From Candidatus Hodarchaeota archaeon (GTDB taxonomy: Archaea; Asgardarchaeota; Heimdallarchaeia; Hodarchaeales; Hodarchaeaceae), in contig JAEOSP010000770.1 in assembly GCA_016840305.1 (NCBI GenBank), positions 1 to 27,945 of the forward strand: a DNA stretch of 27,945 nucleotides, read 5' to 3'. Below are positions 23,659-27,945 of the stretch, one piece after another; the first letter of the stretch is position 1, and each line of letters begins with the position of its first letter. The notes under the pieces were generated by a model, which was not told the origin of the DNA, ran no database searches, and saw only the letters and a program-made list of their open reading frames with translations. The translations under genes and the position numbers were made by a program.

Positions 23659-24912
23659 ATGTTTTTCCTCTTTATGGCAAACACAGAGCGTTTAACTACT
23701 GATTTTCAAGCAATGGTCAATATCGTTCTTTGGAATAGTTTAGGCTTCTTTTTTCTTGATTTTCTAGTTCCATATGTTGCTAGTCAGGAGCTCTTTGCTA
23801 CTGGGTCAGAAATAGGAGTGATTTTTTCTGTACAGGTTATTGGCTATATGATTTGCTCTCCGTTTGTTGGTTATATTTCAGATTCAATGTCAAAAAGTAA
23901 ATTGGTGCTAATAGGGTCATTTGGTAGAGGCCTAGCATATTTTATCATTTATATTGCTATAATTATCCGATCAGTTCTTGGTTTGGCCATTGGTACATTT
24001 AGTCTTGGCTTTTTTGCAGGATTCTTTTGGATCCCCTTAAATTCTCTAATTGCGCAGAAATCTGATCCAAAACATAGATCATATGCTTATGGAAGACGTG
24101 AAAAAGCAATGGGAATTGGAACATTTTACGGGGCATTTTTAGGATTCTTTATCTTTATGTTTGCCTTCCAAGCGGTTCCCGATAACCGATTTGTAATTTA
24201 CAGTGCAGTAGCTCTATTTGGAATAGCAAATCTATATGCTGGTTTAAGTTTCTTCCGAAATGTTGACGAATCAGTCACATATTCTTCACAATTTCCTGGA
24301 TTAGAGCTTAAAAATGAAAGAAGTAATGGAAAAATATCTAAAATTCTAATAGTTTCATTAGTTTTGTTATTAGGAGTTTTATTTCTTTCTGCCGTTAATG
24401 GTACACTTGCCCGTCCATTTTTAAATGTTTACTTGGTTGAAAACATTGAGAGCAATCCTTTTTATGCTGCAATGGCTTTTGCTCCATCAGGAGCTGTTTC
24501 TATGTTATTAGCTCCTCGTTTAGGGGAGATCGCTGATAAAATGAATCCATATCTTTGGAGCAGGATTGCCAGTGCTACAGGAGCTATTGCAACTCTATTT
24601 TTAATAAATACAACCAATTTGTTTCTATTTTCTGGTCTCTTAATAATAGATGTCACCATTGTTTCAACAGGGGGTTTAATTTTACAGAATTTTTTGAGCA
24701 GAATTTCACCTAAACATCGTGGAAAAATATTTGGATTACAAGGTACAAGCAATAATTTTGGTGCTGCTATCGGACCTATCTTAGGGGGCATCGTTTGGGA
24801 TTCATACGGTCCAAAAAGTCCATTTATTCTTTCAATCTTATTTGAACTTGCTCTAATTCCCTTGTTTATCCTTGCTATGTACTATCTTAAACCACATCTT
24901 CAAGAAAATTGA
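23659..24912 (+). CDS. MFS transporter
   Basis: This 417-residue protein has twelve TM helices in two halves separated by a cytoplasmic loop at about 205-225 (YSSQFPGLELKNERSNGK). The loop between helices 2 and 3 shows MFS motif A (GYISDSMSKSKLVLIGSFGRG), and a weaker form recurs in the second half (APRLGEIADKMNPY). The C-half segment SPKHRGKIFGLQGTSNNFGA is common in drug or sugar MFS exporters. The substrate is not predictable. ATG 23659 is used; ATG 23674 (MANTERL) is a plausible alternative start. Third gene of the propeller-secernin-MFS set, it ends 45 bases from a convergent permease gene. Confidence 0.92.
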   Translation: MFFLFMANTERLTTDFQAMVNIVLWNSLGFFFLDFLVPYVASQELFATGSEIGVIFSVQVIGYMICSPFVGYISDSMSKSKLVLIGSFGRGLAYFIIYIAIIIRSVLGLAIGTFSLGFFAGFFWIPLNSLIAQKSDPKHRSYAYGRREKAMGIGTFYGAFLGFFIFMFAFQAVPDNRFVIYSAVALFGIANLYAGLSFFRNVDESVTYSSQFPGLELKNERSNGKISKILIVSLVLLLGVLFLSAVNGTLARPFLNVYLVENIESNPFYAAMAFAPSGAVSMLLAPRLGEIADKMNPYLWSRIASATGAIATLFLINTTNLFLFSGLLIIDVTIVSTGGLILQNFLSRISPKHRGKIFGLQGTSNNFGAAIGPILGGIVWDSYGPKSPFILSILFELALIPLFILAMYYLKPHLQEN

Positions 24913-24957
24913 TTTTTTAAATTCTTCTTCAGGTTCTAATCTAATCAATACTTTCAA

Positions 24958-25836
24958 CTAAAATGCAATTGGAATAAATAAGAAAAATACACCCAGAACT
25001 ATCAAAGAGGCTGCGATTAATCTCTGTTTAATATCTTCTTTGAACAAAATACGTGCAAGAATCATTGCAAGAAATACATTAAGGGCACTGATGGGTTCGA
25101 CTAATGAAACATCTAGATAATTGAAAGATATGATAAGGGCAAGATAAGAAAAAGCATTAGTTAGACCAGATACAATGCTAATAACAGGATTAATCTTTAT
25201 GACATAATAGGGGTCGCTAGCTTGCCTTTTAAATACTAAGATTCCAAATAAGATGAAAGTAATTAAAAAATATATTAAAAAAGCATAAACTTCATCTTTG
25301 AAATATTCTGACGATGCAAAACCATCAATAATTCTTCCTATTGCCATTAAAAGTGAAGCTATAATCATTAATTGGGCTGGCTTGTCTGTAAGTACTTGTT
25401 TTAACGAATTTTGAAATGAAGATCCTTTGTGCAAAAAAGATAATCCAATAAAAATTGAACCCACACCAATAATTTTCATAAGAGTAATTTCTTCACCAAG
25501 AAAGAGAGTAGAGAAGAGTAATAAGAATATTAAATTAAAATTATACAGAGGAGTTACTAAACTAATATCTCCTTCTTTTAAAGAGGCGGTATACATCCAA
25601 AAAGCAAATGAATAAAATACACTAGCAATAATCGGGAAAATTAACATTTCTGAGATTTTTATATCCATTATAGCGAACGGTAATAAGCTAAGTGCTCCAA
25701 ATCCAAAAAAAACTGTTGTTATTGCAAGTGATTTATCTTCGATTGAGTCTTTACCTAATAATTTCAAAAAAATTCTTTCAAAACCTAAAAGAACTATCCG
25801 CACAACCAGAACAAAGATTAAAATTGCGCTACTCAC
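24958..25836 (-). CDS. EamA/DMT-family permease
   Basis: This 292-residue protein has ten predicted helices in two EamA halves. The first half ends with ISLVTPLYNFNLIFLLLFST followed by LFLGEEITLMKIIGVGSIFIG. The second ends with VSLVEPISALNVFLAMILAR and LFKEDIKQRLIAASLIVLGV. The repeated (V)-x-P-(L/I)-x-x-(F/L)-N and G/K-E elements are typical of the family. It has no close resemblance to the other DMT protein in the window beyond the fold. Start codon ATG at 25836. It lies 26 bases downstream of the Cwh43-like gene on the same strand, so the two may form an operon. Substrate unknown. Confidence 0.88.
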   Translation of the reverse strand: MSSAILIFVLVVRIVLLGFERIFLKLLGKDSIEDKSLAITTVFFGFGALSLLPFAIMDIKISEMLIFPIIASVFYSFAFWMYTASLKEGDISLVTPLYNFNLIFLLLFSTLFLGEEITLMKIIGVGSIFIGLSFLHKGSSFQNSLKQVLTDKPAQLMIIASLLMAIGRIIDGFASSEYFKDEVYAFLIYFLITFILFGILVFKRQASDPYYVIKINPVISIVSGLTNAFSYLALIISFNYLDVSLVEPISALNVFLAMILARILFKEDIKQRLIAASLIVLGVFFLFIPIAF

Positions 25837-25862
25837 AAAATTACCTTCGACTCATCTTTATG

Positions 25863-27899
25863 TTAAAGCTGAATAGTGGCCCAGTATGCAGGATGATCTG
25901 ACTGAGGATCGGTGACAAATTGACAATCAGAAATTGAAATATCTGGAGATACAAAAATAAGCTCAATATCCTGACTATTATTGTAACCTAGAGTATCTTG
26001 ACCTGTTGGCCAACGTACCCACCAAGAATCGTTTAAAACCTCAGTTGTTAGATTATAGGGGGAGGTAAATGGCTTAAAATTGAAATCACCAATAAATATC
26101 ACGTTAGACTTACCATTGACTCTATTAATTATGTCAGTTTGTAAAATTTCTTTAGCTGAGAGTCTACCATAAGTATGAGTATTATATACCATGTAAATAT
26201 GATTTCCAACCTCAATCTGGCACTCTGTTGTAGCAGTTTGCTTCCTATCAACATTTTCACTAAAATGATAAAATGTAGTTGCATTTTTAATAGGATATTT
26301 TGAAAGAACCGCTACTCCAGTGGTTCCTGTCACCCATTTCGGTCCAAAATATGAATACATATTCAGTTTATCAGCGAAATATCGTACAACATCACTACTT
26401 CCAGCTATTTTGCTGCATTCTTGAAGTCCAATAATATCAGCGTCTATTTCCCGAATTAGATTCAATTGGCCATCATAATTCTTGTTTGCTTTATCATTGA
26501 CTCCTTGCAGAATATTGTAGTTTAAAATTTTCAATGAGGTTGGATTACTTAGTGTTGCAGGATTGGGTTCGAGAACTATAATACTTCCTAAGGTTCCAAG
26601 GAAAATTATCACTAGCAGAGAGTAAGATATGATTCTTGCTTTTGAGTTGAAAGATGGAGTAGAAAATTGTAAAGATTTATTGGTTAGATTGCTGAGGGAT
26701 GATACAAGAACTAATCCAACTAAGAGGAAAATAAACCAGAAAAGATCTCGAAATAACGTGCCTATAATCAGGATGAATCCCCAAGTGCTTGTGAATATCA
26801 GAGCAAGAAGCATTCCAAGTAAGTAAATACCTGAACCAATGGTGAAACACCCTCCAAGTACCCTCGCGCTTGGTTTTGGTGTTAAGTTGAAAAATTCTCT
26901 GGAAAGTAGGATAAAATCAATAATAATTATGGGTAGGAGTAGAATCACTAGTATTGTAAGTAAATGGTGGAATATTGTAGTTGTAGGGGTTTGAATTGGA
27001 AAATAGAATCCCGATGAAGGGAAGGCTATTTGATTAACTAGTATTGTAACAACCAATGCCAGGATGAAAAGACCATTCCAAATCCAAAGAATCAAGGGAG
27101 TTATTCTCGATAATAAATGAGGGGAATATAATAGGATAAATGCAGTAACAACTATTACTGTTACAACAAGAGTGATGATCAAAAAATAATTACCTTCAGT
27201 CCATCTGGCTAACACTCCTGGACTTGAAAAAGCAAAGTTTATCATAAAGAAAATGCTCATTATGCCACATGTGAGACCCAAGAGCCTTTTTTTACTGAAG
27301 TTAGCCGAAATTTCAGTTGAATCCGTGATATCATGATTTTCTGCAGATTTTTTTTGATTTTGATACCATTGAAACAATAATCCGATCGTTAAGATTGCCA
27401 TTACCCAGCCGATAATCTGAAACCAGGAATACGTAGAAATATCTACCGTAGAATTTGCTGTACGGAAAAATACTGAAAGCGATAAAGCAATTGCTAATCC
27501 TACTCCAAATAATAACTCTCTCTGATCTTCTTTAGCTTTAGTCTTACTAATAAGATATGCAGGGAAAAAAATCATGAAACATCCAAGTCCAAATCCAGAA
27601 GTAATCATTCTTAATTGAGTATCGAAGAATAATGGTTCAACAACACGACTTAACACTGTTAGTATACCCATAATAAGTATAAACTTATTGGGAATGTTCT
27701 TTGGCATAAACATCAGGAGAAGAGGTGAAAAGAGGAATACTACCGTCAATGCGTTCTCGTTAAGTGATAATGTCATAAGACAGAGAATGTAGGTAAATTC
27801 GGTAAAGTCTGAAAACAGCTGTATGAAAAATAATAGCATTATACTAATAAGAAGGAGTTCTGAATAATTTCTGATGAGGATGTTTCTAATTGATGCCAT
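25863..27899 (-). CDS. Membrane protein with C-terminal EEP domain, Cwh43-like
   Basis: This 678-residue protein has roughly twelve TM helices (12-440) and a C-terminal endonuclease/exonuclease/phosphatase (EEP) domain from about 455. EEP active-site motifs are Asn462 (LNYN), Glu494 (GLQE), His575 (YNTHTYG), Asp605/Asn607 (GDFNFKP) and Asp668/His669 (QSDHPAY). The usual IDYIF segment reads IELIF. Catalytic residues are otherwise complete, so phosphoesterase activity is likely. Architecture and length match eukaryotic Cwh43/PGAP2IP, which remodel GPI-anchor lipid; similar bacterial fusions exist, so homology in function is inference. A TATA-like CTTTTAAAG (plus 27920-27928) about 25 bases before ATG 27899 suggests a leaderless transcript. 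Confidence 0.85.
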   Translation of the reverse strand: MASIRNILIRNYSELLLISIMLLFFIQLFSDFTEFTYILCLMTLSLNENALTVVFLFSPLLLMFMPKNIPNKFILIMGILTVLSRVVEPLFFDTQLRMITSGFGLGCFMIFFPAYLISKTKAKEDQRELLFGVGLAIALSLSVFFRTANSTVDISTYSWFQIIGWVMAILTIGLLFQWYQNQKKSAENHDITDSTEISANFSKKRLLGLTCGIMSIFFMINFAFSSPGVLARWTEGNYFLIITLVVTVIVVTAFILLYSPHLLSRITPLILWIWNGLFILALVVTILVNQIAFPSSGFYFPIQTPTTTIFHHLLTILVILLLPIIIIDFILLSREFFNLTPKPSARVLGGCFTIGSGIYLLGMLLALIFTSTWGFILIIGTLFRDLFWFIFLLVGLVLVSSLSNLTNKSLQFSTPSFNSKARIISYSLLVIIFLGTLGSIIVLEPNPATLSNPTSLKILNYNILQGVNDKANKNYDGQLNLIREIDADIIGLQECSKIAGSSDVVRYFADKLNMYSYFGPKWVTGTTGVAVLSKYPIKNATTFYHFSENVDRKQTATTECQIEVGNHIYMVYNTHTYGRLSAKEILQTDIINRVNGKSNVIFIGDFNFKPFTSPYNLTTEVLNDSWWVRWPTGQDTLGYNNSQDIELIFVSPDISISDCQFVTDPQSDHPAYWATIQL

Positions 27900-27945
27900 A
27901 CACCTTCAAAATTACATTTTCTTTAAAAGGATGATCTTGCATTAA

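Noticed and set aside
1..27945. tRNA genes, CRISPR arrays, insertion sequences
   Set aside because: No T-arm-like consensus in a cloverleaf context, no regularly spaced repeats and no transposase or integrase motif were found on either strand by reading.

Overview
This window looks like chromosomal DNA of an archaeon, most likely an Asgard (Promethearchaeota) lineage, possibly Heimdall-like. The evidence is the DNA's marked AT-richness, TATA-type promoters at archaeal distances, secreted proteins with a Thr/Ser stalk and C-terminal anchor, and a set of eukaryote-flavoured genes: a Ras/Rab-type small GTPase, a class III-like sirtuin, a secernin, an isoprenylcysteine-methyltransferase-like enzyme and a membrane protein built like Cwh43/PGAP2IP. 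The phylum call is inference from gene content. No rRNA, tRNA, CRISPR array, insertion sequence or phage gene was seen.

Layout. 1-1753: the 3' end of an unrecognised gene, two small unrecognised ORFs and a 75-codon ORF that seems to lack a normal start codon. 2043-5684: a two-gene operon for a heterodimeric ABC exporter, convergent with an ICMT/PEMT-like membrane methyltransferase (5703-6341, minus). 6621-7976: an anchored surface protein. 8286-10446: a membrane-embedded M28 peptidase followed closely by a DMT permease. 10564-12249: an ArsB/NhaD-type ion transporter. 12422-14605: a ribbon-helix-helix regulator with a putative direct-repeat operator, the small GTPase, the sirtuin and a 51-residue zinc-ribbon protein.

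14714-19679 lies on the minus strand. It holds a tandem GNAT protein, a six-TM protein with a winged-helix regulator, a NapH-like polyferredoxin membrane protein and two tandem paralogous membrane proteins of unknown function. 19811-24912 returns to the plus strand: a winged-helix/methyltransferase-like fusion, then a tight trio of a secreted seven-repeat SBBP propeller, a secernin (C69) and an MFS transporter. 24958-27899 (minus) holds a second DMT permease and the Cwh43-like protein.

Together the genes suggest membrane transport, cell-surface proteins and acylation/deacylation. No single multi-gene pathway is evident. The most unusual items are the M28 peptidase with membrane segments inserted between metal ligands, the Cwh43-like protein, the duplicated unknown membrane family beside the polyferredoxin, the fusion with an eroded SAM motif, and the probable autoregulatory operator of the RHH gene.
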